Positions 1-10,190 of a DNA stretch of 64,000 nt are shown here, in pieces. The first letter of the stretch is position 1, and each line of letters begins with the position of its first letter. Where the stretch lies: positions 2,164,001 to 2,228,000 of the forward strand of contig LR746273.1 of the NCBI GenBank assembly GCA_902729315.2, written 5' to 3'. Position numbers and translations under genes: made by a program. This stretch comes from Spirodela intermedia (Eukaryota; Streptophyta; Magnoliopsida; Alismatales; Araceae). Below the pieces are notes generated by a model that was given only the letters and a program-made list of their open reading frames with translations, was not told where the DNA came from and did no database searches.

Positions 1-309
1 AATAATTTGTATAAAAGTGAAGATATCGAAGGCAAGAACATTATTAAACTCAAAATCCTTTATAAGAGGCCTAGTTGGCTGCATGAGAAAATATCCAATG
101 AGAAGAGAAGCCAAAGAGAGAACAAAGCTGATATTAAACACACAATTCAAATATCTGAAGATTTCAATATTATTAATTACATAAAGGCATTATAAGATGT
201 ACTTAAGAATTGCTTATATCAAGTGAAACATTCACTATTTTTGAATGGGTGAAATGTACAATCAGGAAACAATACCTTAGGTGATACAATCCAAAAGCTA
301 GTTAATTAT

Positions 310-690
310 ACAAAAGAAAACACACTAGAAAGAATAATAGGAGAGAGAGAGAGAAGGATGACAATCTCCCTCCTTGAGCTAACTGATTTGAGATGGTCAA
401 CCTCTTGCTACTCATTTACTCAAAAGTACAACCCAATTCTCCTACTTGCCCCTCCCCACCACTCCTCATCTTAATGGTTCATTGATCCAATACCTTAATT
501 TAAGCAATCCTCTTAGAAAACCACAAACAAATGCCTCCTTCACATCCATTAGCTTTCCCATCGATGATGACCCACTCTATTATTAGGCCACTTTTTAATA
601 TAGATGGCCATAGGTTGAGACTATCTCATCAATATTCCCTCTTAAAACTTTCACCTTATCTATAGGTGAAATTCCAAAAATTGATGATGA
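310..690 (+). repeat. Left copy of diverged direct repeat (possible LTR)
   Basis: About 380 bp starting with a GA-rich run, followed by a segment containing GATGGTCAACCTC and CAAAAGTACAACCCAATTC. The same order of short matches recurs near 5855-6190, in the same orientation. The copies are clearly related but differ at many positions and by small indels. Edges are approximate. It is most simply an old LTR pair, although a dispersed repeat present twice would look the same. Confidence 0.6.
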
Positions 691-2409
691 ATATTTTTGG
701 TCAAATCTCACATATTCTATGTATCAAGGAGGTCATTCCATTTTAGTAGGACTTTGTTGTCATGTGACCTTATCTGATGTAAAGAACCTACACTAGCTCC
801 ATAGTCTAGGTCATCTCATCATCTAATGCCAACATCTTGGGTCAGTGTTATAATATTGAAATAATAATTCATTTCAATTGCAACATGTGAAAGATAAGAT
901 GGATACTTGAAGTTCGTCTAATGACTAATTGATAAGCTATCAATTCAATTTGCTCTTAAATGTCAAATGAGCCAACGACATAGAGTTTATCATAAAGTTG
1001 CCATATAAGGGGCTTCAGTCAATAAGGTTAGAGCTTGAGGTATACACAATTGTTAATATTGTGAACTTACTATGCTTGGAACTTTAGTCAATGTAAGTCT
1101 TCATTTGCGCTTGCATTCATTTAATGTGGGCTTTGAGTTGGTCTATTGTGGCATCTCATTTTTATAATAGTTGGTCCACTTTGTTTGATCTCATCCCTTG
1201 TATCTTGTAACAAAGAAGAACTAAAATGTTCTTTCGTACATGACACTAAATGGTGTGGTACTTCTAGAAGAACAAAAATTTACATTATATCAATATTCCA
1301 CTTAGGCCATTTATAATATTAGTGGGCAATAGCTGATAAAACAACAAAGGTAAGTATAAGTATCTAATTAACCACCTTTGATTAAACATTTGATGTAGAA
1401 ATATCTTGAAAGATGATAAGATTCAAACTTAAATTCATAAAGTCAAATTTTGGAGAATAAATTAAGCTCTAAATCTATAGAACTGACATCTTCAACGTTT
1501 AAATCCACAAAGGTGACAACTTCAAATCTATAAGATTAAAACAAACTCTTGAATCCACAAGAGATGTTTGAATCCATAAGTAGAGAGAGAAGAATATCGC
1601 ATATGAAATAAACTTAAAATTATTAAATTCAATGAGTTGGAGTTGTACATGAGGGCCTTTATATAGGATAAAAAGGTGAAACTTCCATCCAACTCTAAAA
1701 AAGAAACATAATCAAAATATATTTTAAAATAAACAAACTCTAAAAATATCAAATAAATTATGAAATAATAGAAATAGAAATTAAAAATTAAGGAAGAATA
1801 AAATATACTCTCAATGATAATTGATGAAAGAGTTTCTCTCCAAAATAGATTGCAACTAAAGAAGACAATTGACATAAGGAATTCTAACTTATTTATTTGA
1901 CAAGTAAAAAAAGTCTCAACATATCTTCACATAAAATTAATAAACATTCTATGTAAATCACTTGTAGTTTTGTAAAAATGTTGTGTCCTTCAACCATTGA
2001 ATTATGGAATTTTCAAAACCTTATAGGTATCCTCACAAAGTACTTTGAGAGGAGTAAACACCCATAATGAAAGATATCTTTAATAAAATGAGTAGTTGAG
2101 TCATTTATTAAAACAAAGTAGTGCATATGTCTAATAATTAGAGGTTGAGAATATTATCAATATTATTATATAATTAGATCCACATTTATGTATTACAAGT
2201 CATATAAATTTACAATTATATTCTTTAGATTAACAATTGCCTAAGTTACATTTTATGTACTTATGAATTATATATTTTAACCCTTTTTATATACTTGGAT
2301 CACATCTTGACATATATCTACATTATGCAATAGCACTTATTACACTTATTACACTTAAGACGTGATTGAGACATTGAAGAGTCACAAGTTGCACTTGAAT
2401 TTAACAAAG

Positions 2410-3010
2410 TGTGTATTTGAATTCCTTAGCCACATTGTGGGTAATGAACAAGGATAGATGAATTGAAAGAAGACGATTGTGATTAAAGAATGTGACACCT
2501 AAGAGAGTGTCTGAGTTAAAGTCATTCGTGAGAGTCATAAACTACTATTACAAGTTCATATGATACTTTTCACAAATAATAACACCACTAACATAGTTCC
2601 TCAAGAAAGATCAAAAGTGGGTGTGGACTGCAAGATGTTAACAAGCATTTAATGACCTACGTGTAATGGTCACGGAAGAAGATGTCCTCCAACTTTTAGA
2701 TTTCAACAAGCCTTTCGAGGTTTTCATTGACATGTCAGAGGTAGTCATTGAAAGAGTCTTGATGCAAGATGGACACTTCATTCTATTTGAAGATAAGAAG
2801 TAACACTACTCAGTACATGAAAAATAACTAACAATAATGGTGACACTTATTTAAGTAATCTTTGTGTTATCTATACTAACAATATTGTTACCAACTATTT
2901 TTATTTTTAGAAGAAGCTCTCTTAAATAGGTTCATTGTCAAGATTTTTTGGTCGAATATGATTTCTCACTCAAGTATAACAAACTAAGATGTACCAAAGT
3001 GGTAGTCAAT
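2410..3010 (+). pseudogene. Gypsy reverse transcriptase / RNase H remnant
   Basis: Read in the forward direction with stops tolerated, this stretch shows the end of a gypsy reverse transcriptase: a VFEFLSHIVGNE-like segment near 2412, an SELKSFVRVINYYYKF-like thumb segment near 2510, then KKDQKWVW near 2600. It runs into the start of RNase H, with FNKPFEVFIDMSE near 2703 and VLMQDGHF near 2757. These match the usual 'pdFskPFevhtDAS...GaVLmQ.ghPia' pattern. The catalytic aspartate of FEVFID is present, but in-frame stops interrupt the frame at several places, so no protein can be made. Confidence 0.75.
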
Positions 3011-3425
3011 AATTTAAGGTATCGAGAGATCATAAATATAGTGATTATCCTTCTAATAAACATGAGCATCTAATAAATGACATTTGTGACGGATCTAACA
3101 ACTAAATATCCCATCTAACAGACAGATGAGAGAGACCCATCAATTTTAAATGGACAGAATATTATATGTAGAAGGTTGTTTGACACATAAAAGACAACTA
3201 TGACTACAACTTCTACAAAAGACAAATGACACACTTTATGCAAGACACCTTGAATAGTAGTGTACACTAGCCTCATTAACATGTAGTTATTTATGACCTA
3301 ATATGGAGCAGAACATATAGACATACATATGTTCATGTCTTATTTGTTAGCAAGATAAAATAGAATGATGGAACACAACACGGACCCTAGAACCTCTCAA
3401 TCTAGGACTATGAGAATTATTATCT

Positions 3426-3900
3426 ATGGACTTCATCACTTGTCTTTCATGTATTGATAACCATACAATCATGTTGATTGTGGTTGATAATTTTTTTAAA
3501 TATGTGACCTTTAAACTTACACAATCTAACTACAAGGTGAAAGAAGTAGTAGGACTTTTCTTAACACATAGTTATGCTTTGAGGTATCCCACAATATATT
3601 CTTTAATTGTGACTCACATTTCACATAATGATTTTAGTTAACTCTTTTCACCCTTTTTATCACATAACTTAACTTATGCATTAGTTTTCATTCTCATACA
3701 AATAGACAGATAGAACAAGTAAATGATATACTTAGAAACTATCTCAAGTATTATGTCACAACATTACAAGACAAATAAGTTGAATTGCTTGATGTCACCT
3801 AATTTACTCACAACATCTAACATCATGTGTCAATAGGACATTAACTATTTGAACTCACCATTGATCATCAACCTTTGACTCTCCTAGAGTTTATCAAACA
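3426..3900 (+). pseudogene. Gypsy integrase core remnant
   Basis: A 71-codon open stretch begins with MDFITCLSCIDNHTIM followed by VVDNFFKYVTF, which is the recognisable first strand of the gypsy integrase catalytic core (usual form: MDFI.GLP....D.I.VVVDRfSKyahF). Further on, near 3700-3780, the reading TNRQIEQVNDILRNYLKYY corresponds to the 'HPQTDGQTE.vNr.LE.YLR' block. Stops separate the pieces. The strand and order agree with the upstream reverse transcriptase remnant, so they belong to one element. Confidence 0.75.
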
Positions 3901-4664
3901 ACAGGATCTAAGATCATACTAGTTGTTTACCATTTTGCCAAGCAATAAGATTACCTAATTGAAGAGGCTCAAGAGGCCTTAGTGAAGGTGGCCCAAAGGG
4001 TGAAGAAAAATATTAACTGATATTGTTAAGAGATCGAGTAGATTGGTATTACTCAGTACTTACCCTAGTCACAAGAGCCTCTAACAACATAAGCATCATA
4101 ATAGATTGGTTTACACGATTGAATGATTCCTAACCTAAATGCATGCTCATTTTTTTTTAATGATAATTTAATTATCCGGTCCCATTTTCGTATTTGATCA
4201 TAAAATAAAGAAGGTGCCTCAATTTGATGAACATTTCCAAATCATGACTTTAGCTTCCACTACATCTTTTAATACACTTAAGTTTTCCACATTTACCTAC
4301 TAAAAGGCTTAACATGCATATGAGAAAACCTTAGAGTGTAACTAACCACATCAACCACTGCCAATAATTCAATCTTACTATTTCATCTTGATACTAACAA
4401 TATTAGACCACTAGATGATCAACTAGGATGAGAGGAACCACACCAACATAATGCTTTTTATCTCATTCAATGAGCAAGACAACCACAAGAGGCAACTATG
4501 TAGGAGAAGGACGTATATCTCTAGTAATTTGAAGAACTTGTTAAAGATTATCACTGTTGGCAACATCCAACGTCAAATCTTTCAAGAGGGAGAAAATATT
4601 ATTAGGGTCCTTCTACAAGAATCACCTCTTGTAACAGCACAGTGGTGTGCATGGTGGAACAGGA

Positions 4665-4916
4665 GACATAGTATCCACACACAATGACATGGTACCCACA
4701 CATGATGACATGGTGCACGTGCATGTTGGCACGGTTCCCCCACTTGATAGCACAACATCCACACACAATGGCATGACTCTCACATACATTAGCACAATGT
4801 ATGTGCACGTCAATACATCGCTTGCACATGACAACATACCACATACATAGAACAATGTGACGTCCACGTGCTACAACACAACTCATGCACATGAAAATAC
4901 AATGATGTTACACGCT
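4665..4916 (+). repeat. 21-bp tandem repeat, about 12 diverged copies
   Basis: Cutting the sequence every 21 bases from 4665 gives twelve units of the form [g/a][a/g]cat-ggt-ccacacatgat with no length change, for example gacatagtatccacacacaat, gacatggtacccacacatgat and ggcacggttcccccacttgat. The phase is kept to 4916, although the last four units are weak. Because 21 is a multiple of three, the frame from 4647 reads as a seven-residue repeat (DMVPTHD, DMVHVHV, STTSTHN, and so on) until a stop near 4848. The array lies just after the integrase remnant, where the 3' coding end or 3' LTR of the element is expected. It is more likely an LTR/UTR minisatellite than a protein. Confidence 0.8.
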
Positions 4917-5854
4917 ATTATAACATGGCAACCAAAGGCCACAAGAGTAGATGATGTTATCAATATGACATCATCTAGAGGAGGAGTAGAGGATGTCACT
5001 AGTATGACATCACCTAAAGTGGAATCATTTAATCTCATACTAGAATTATAAGAAAATCTGCCTAGTGGCCCATCTATAAAGAGGGACCCATGGCCCCATA
5101 TATGAACTATTTTTTGTTATCAAGAATATTTATTTCGGTGACATAAAGGCTCACTAGGGACTAGATTGCACAATGCCTAACAAAGAATTCGTGTAGAGCA
5201 GCCAACTTACTTGTTACTTCTTGTTGTTGCTCCATCTATGCATGTATAGTAGGTGTGCCTATATCACTTTTGTGCTATACATCTACCACATGGGTCAATC
5301 TATGTCGTTCGTTGACATCTTGTCATACCAAGTCAACTAGTCGGTCAAATCAATCATACCCTTACTTGGCAAAGTCTTTCACTTGTGCCGCACATGACTA
5401 CATGTTCTGTGTGCCCTACATACAATGTGTGATGTAAATCTGTGTTTTGACATAGCAATGATCCACTACATGTGCATATGCACACATTCTTGCATATCAT
5501 TTAGATGTGTTCTAATATATTTGAAAAAAAACTCAACTCAATAGAACTAGAGGTGTGGTACATAAGGCATAGAGAAAATTGAGTGGCAATGTAGATCTTT
5601 GAATCAAATGAATTATATATTTAAGTTGTTGCTTGAAGCTAGTGTTTTTCCTATAATTCTCATTTTTATTTACCAATAATGTGATAGTGTCCCTCTAAAC
5701 ATCAAAATGTTTCAACATTGATCCTTTAACTATTTCTCAAAAAATGTGATTTTCTTGTTGCCTCTCAAGTAAAATTCATCACATGCAAAGGAGGTAAAAA
5801 TTCAACTAGAATAATTTTTGGAGGTGAATTGATAACACAAAGAACACTCACACT

Positions 5855-6190
5855 AGAGGATAACAATAGAAAGAGAGACAAGAGTCTCACTCAATGAACA
5901 AATTAAATAAAGATGGTCAATCTCCTACTACTACTTACTTCAAAAGTACAATCCAATTCCCCCCCTCCCCCTTCACCTTATAGACAATGATCTCATTATG
6001 GGTTGCCAATCCAATAGCCTAAGTTAACTAGTCTTCTTTGAAAATCACAAAGATGTCTGCTAATATTTTCATTGATAATGGTCAGCATAACTTTTAGGTC
6101 CTTTTTCTAATATTAGATGATTTGAGGCTCAGAGTATATCATCAATACCTCAAGTATAATGGTGAAATATATGAGGAAATTGATCGAGCA
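5855..6190 (+). repeat. Right copy of diverged direct repeat (possible LTR)
   Basis: It aligns by eye with 310-690: both have an AGA-rich run, then AGATGGTCAAnCTC, CAAAAGTACAAnCCAATTC with a C-rich stretch, then the similar words AAAACCACAAA / AAAATCACAAA, and finally TATCATCAAT near the end. Orientation is the same as the left copy. Edges are approximate and divergence is high, which agrees with the decay of the coding fragments between them. Confidence 0.6.
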
Positions 6191-6299
6191 ACCTAAGTTG
6201 ACAAAATCAGAGGTTACCATAGGCCTTGAGAATCTACAATATCTTGTTTAAGTTCACAATCTTCATGTACACAATCATTGTAGCCTGATAATACATATG

Positions 6300-6468
6300 T
6301 GGATACTAAATTTTTGACGCGAGTACTAAATTTTTGGCCCATTACTCTTTAGAAAAGAAAGTTGTAGCCTGGTGAGGGAGGGAGGTAGATTTTGCAGTAT
6401 TCTTGGAATGAAAGAGTAGGAGACGACTATCTCGAATTAGTCTTTTCTGGAAAACAGTTCTCTTGCAG

Positions 6469-6499
<31 letters not shown>

Positions 6500-7096
6500 T
6501 CCATTTTATCACCTCCCATTCCTTCGTGTTATCCTAGTGAAACTTTCCTTTTGTCAAAGGCATGGTTAATTTCCAGTATTATCAAAGCCGATACCTCCCC
6601 GTCGATCCAAAGGCTCTAATCAATGATCCCTATCAGAGACGACGTCAGCCCCTTATTCGCGAACCTACAGGTGTTATTCTCCTACTTCCAGTCAATTACA
6701 ATTCAGTAGCAGGAGAGAAATGGGAGAGCAGAGCAGATAGTAAAGCCAATCAGACGAAGAAAGTGTCTCATCCTGTCCGGAGGTCTTAACCCAGATCGCC
6801 GGTGTACGCTTTCAGGGGATTGCCGACCCAGAGATACGCTTGCTGCATCAGAAAAAACAGCGGGAAATAAGAAAATCGTCGGCATGGGGGGGAGAGGGCG
6901 CACAGATATCACCCGCAACAGGGGAAATATCGCTCATGGAAGAACAAGAACCACCCTTTTCTGCGCATGCGCCCCATCCGAATTTCAATGGGCCTTAATT
7001 TCATCAAATTCTCTTTGAGGCCCATCCAACCGAACACAGCCCATATTAAGACCTACCAGGCTCACGAAGCCCAGATGTACAAAGGCCCGATTAAGG
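6300..7096. other. Intergenic; short CT microsatellite, no gene seen
   Basis: Transition from AT-rich retroelement DNA to mixed composition. It holds a (TC)n tract at about 6469-6497. Short open frames here have no recognisable family and no splice-consistent continuation, so I call no gene. Confidence 0.6.
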
Positions 7097-7155
7097 TTCT
7101 CTCTCTCACACACACACACACACTTTCTCTCTCTCTCTTCCTCTCCCTCCCCCCT

Positions 7156-7188
<33 letters not shown>

Positions 7189-7294
7189 CCCCACTCTCTC
7201 CACTCTCCCACTCTCTCTCTCCCGCTCTCCTCCCTCCCTCCCTCCCTCCCTCCCTCCCTCTCTCTCTCTTTCTCTCCCACTCTCCTCCCTCCCT

Positions 7295-7340
<46 letters not shown>

Positions 7341-7369
7341 ACTCTCCCTCCCTCCCTCCCTCCCTCCCT

Positions 7370-7427
<58 letters not shown>

Positions 7428-7503
7428 CCACTTCTCTCTCCTCTCTCTCTCTCTCTCTCTCCCACTCTCTCCCATTTCCTCACTCCCTCTCTCTCTCTCT
7501 CTC
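7097..7503. repeat. Long polypyrimidine tract (CT/CCCT)n
   Basis: About 400 bp almost entirely C and T on the plus strand: a short (AC)n run at its left end, then alternating (CT)n and (CCCT)n blocks, interrupted mostly by CCACTCTC. Every long frame across it, on either strand, encodes only Ser/Leu/Pro or Arg/Glu runs. These are artefacts of the repeat, not proteins. Confidence 0.95.
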
Positions 7504-8248
7504 GTCTCGGGCGGCGCCACCGCGAGTCAGCCGGCGAAACGGCGCCGGTCCCCGGGGGTCGCCGGCATGCAGCACGCACAGACCCCCTGTCGCGTGGCGG
7601 CGCGACACGAGGAGGCGAAGGTTGATTTTTTAAAATATTTTTAAAATAGCACCTTCTTTGTGGGGTTATATATAAACTTAATATCATTCAGAATATCTTA
7701 TCTTATTCATCGAAGAAGCATCTTTCGATGATTTGGGTGCCCACCGGGGGAGAGTTCGGTGGATATTAAAAGCGATGGTGCTGGTGAGCATTGATGGATC
7801 CATCATTTATCATAGTTTATAGATATTTATTTGCATTCACGTAGTAAATACGGAGGATATATATTATTAGTTAGTAAATGTGGATGTGAATTAAAACGGC
7901 TCCGCCGGCGACAGGCAACGTGGCCGCCTCCACCGCCACCGCCAACGCCTCTTCTCCGGCGAAGCTGGGGGGGGCCGTTGCGGCGGAGATGCGCCGCCAC
8001 CCACCGCGGAGGGCCCTTTTCGTGCTGAAGGGGGAGAGGCCCGCCCGCCGCTCTGCAAAAGTCCCCATTCCACCCTTTTTCCCCTGCCACCCACGCTGAG
8101 GGCTCGAGAGTCTCCACTCTCGATCATCTCTCGTCTCGAAACCAAATCCCAGAAGAGAGAGAGAGAGAGAGCCAGCGCATGGGGGATAGAGCGCGAGGAG
8201 CAGGTGCATGGGGGGTAGAGAGAGAGAGAGGAATCGGTGCATGGGGAT

Positions 8249-8279
<31 letters not shown>

Positions 8280-9875
8280 CGGTTGGGCCTTGCCTTGGGC
8301 AGCGGCAGGTGCCACAGAACGGCGTGCTCTACCGCCCTCTCCCTTTCGCCATCAGGAGCTACCCGGATGACTCTCTCTCATTAGCTACCCCCCCCCCAAC
8401 TCTGCTGGTAGCCGGCGGCGCAAAGCCCGACATCATTCTTGACACGTCAGGAGAAAAGTTTTTGTCTTTTATTCTTCGTTTTCGTCGGTCTCTCCCACGG
8501 GAGATCGCACGCGTGCCGGCACGTGAGAGCTCGAACCCCCTGGATCCAGGCCCACCTCTTGCCCCCTCTGAAAGTGGTCCCGAATCGAATAACCCAAAGT
8601 TTATGATTAAATAGAACTTACTATGCTCATTTTCCTGTCGAAATCAGGGTTTTTTTATGAGCCATAATTGGTGCAGGACTCCAACCCAAAGCTTCCATTT
8701 TTGTGGGTCAATGAGAATAGCCACACGAATAAATTCAAACCCATTAATAAATTCCTATAATAAATATATATATATATATATATATCCAAGCACATAAGAG
8801 ACCGGTGATCCCTAAGTTGGCTATTAGGCCTTCCATGTGATTATGTATCGACTCCGTTTTGTTTTTCTAGAGGGATGTAACATAATTTACTAAATTGCCC
8901 CTCTATCTCTCTCTCTCTCTCTCTTATTATACATGCATATGGAGACGTGGATATAAATTATGTGTACTAAGAACAAGCTTAATGAAGGTCTTGATTAAGC
9001 CCATTTGCCGGGTCTGAGCTGGATTAGTGACTAGGGTTTAGAAGCCCTCACGTCTGACGCACGTGGCTGGGCACATTTGCAAATATTATTTATAGTGGAA
9101 TGATACGCAAAGTATATGCGCTAGAGTGAAACAGGGCTGCCTCGGAGGAAACGCTTCCCGCGGATCGTTCCTTCGGATCCAGCCGTTCGATCGCCGATCG
9201 AGCGCCTGACGAGCCTGTCATCGCACTTTTCTAAACAAACCCCTTCTTAATTCTCTATAGTTTTCTGTACCCAGCAGAGGGGGCCCACGCATCTTTGTAA
9301 CCAGGCAAGACGACGCGTCACCCAACTCATCACGATGGAATCTCGGTCGAGTCAAAGTTTCCAAGTTCCGTACGGCTCCGCAGTAAGTCAGACGCAGTCA
9401 GATTCATTTATTTATTTTACAGTTCAAAGTTCTAACTTTGGAGTCAACCCTCATCAATCTTCCTGAATAATTCCCCAAAATACATCGGATAACAATTTTT
9501 GCTAAATCTTTTTCTACCAATTTAACAAAAGTCAGGTATATATCGCAATAAAATAATATTTTATTTCAGTTAAATTACCTTCATAATTTACTCTTTTTTA
9601 TTTTTTCAAGCAAAGTTGGGCATTTTACGTTGGTAAATTCTATTTATCCCAACTCTGTTCGAATATCTGTGGGTGAAACATTTTATTTATTAACTTTTAC
9701 TCGAGAAAAAAAAAAGCCGTTGAAAAAAGATTACCGACTGTTTTCCATCGTGTTCGTATCTGCACCATCCGCCCGATGAGGCCTACTATGGTCGTCCAGA
9801 TGGATCACAACGGCTGTGACATCGCCGATTGAGACTGTAGCTTTCGGACACATTCTGCTCCATAAGTGCCCACTC

Positions 9876-9910
<35 letters not shown>

Positions 9911-9960
9911 TCTCTCGTTCTATCGATCGATCTGCTCTCTCTCTCTAGGGCCTGAGTGAT
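7504..9960. other. Intergenic, GC-rich patches and microsatellites
   Basis: GC-rich sequence at about 7504-7620 and 7890-8560 shows no frame with a recognisable domain. GA runs lie at about 8151-8172 and 8217-8280, a (TA)n tract at about 8764-8785, a CT run at about 8907-8924 and a TCTG/CT run at about 9880-9915. A TATA-like string begins at 9961, about 230 bp before the receptor-kinase ATG, and could serve its promoter. Confidence 0.5.
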
Positions 9961-10190
9961 TTAATATATACTACGATTTGCCAGTAAATCTTTCAGCTCT
10001 CGATTCCCAAAGACAGACCAGTAAGAGCAGGGTTGCCGAGCTCGTGAGCGCTGCTTCCCAAAACCCTCTCCGGAACACGCCAAAGGGAACACGAGGCCAC
10101 AAATCGGCAGAGGAGGAGAGAGAGAGAAGCCGAGACCCATGTAGCGAAAGAGCAAGAGAGGCAGAGAGAGAGAGGAGGGGGAGGAAGACG

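Larger units (their letters stand above)
310..6190 (+). mobile_element. Decayed Ty3/gypsy-like LTR retrotransposon
   Basis: The interval is AT-rich and carries no intact long reading frame, but translating through stops gives fragments in the order reverse transcriptase, RNase H, integrase, which is the Ty3/gypsy order (Ty1/copia has integrase first). Two diverged direct repeats near 310-690 and 5855-6190 bracket these fragments and may be relics of its LTRs. Many in-frame stops and frameshifts show it is dead. The boundaries are approximate because I found no clear target-site duplication, primer-binding site or polypurine tract. The region may be a mosaic of more than one insertion. Confidence 0.7.

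Noticed and set aside
4582-5051. Small proteins over the 21-bp repeat on both strands
   Set aside because: Open frames follow from the repeat having a length divisible by three; no start context or homology supports expression.
6967-7687. Several open frames of 148-225 codons across the pyrimidine tract
   Set aside because: They encode only Ser/Leu/Pro or Arg/Glu runs produced by the CT repeat on both strands.
7827-8614. GC-rich overlapping frames of 60-123 codons
   Set aside because: No recognisable domain, no splice-consistent extension, and frames are open on several strands at once as expected for GC-rich DNA.
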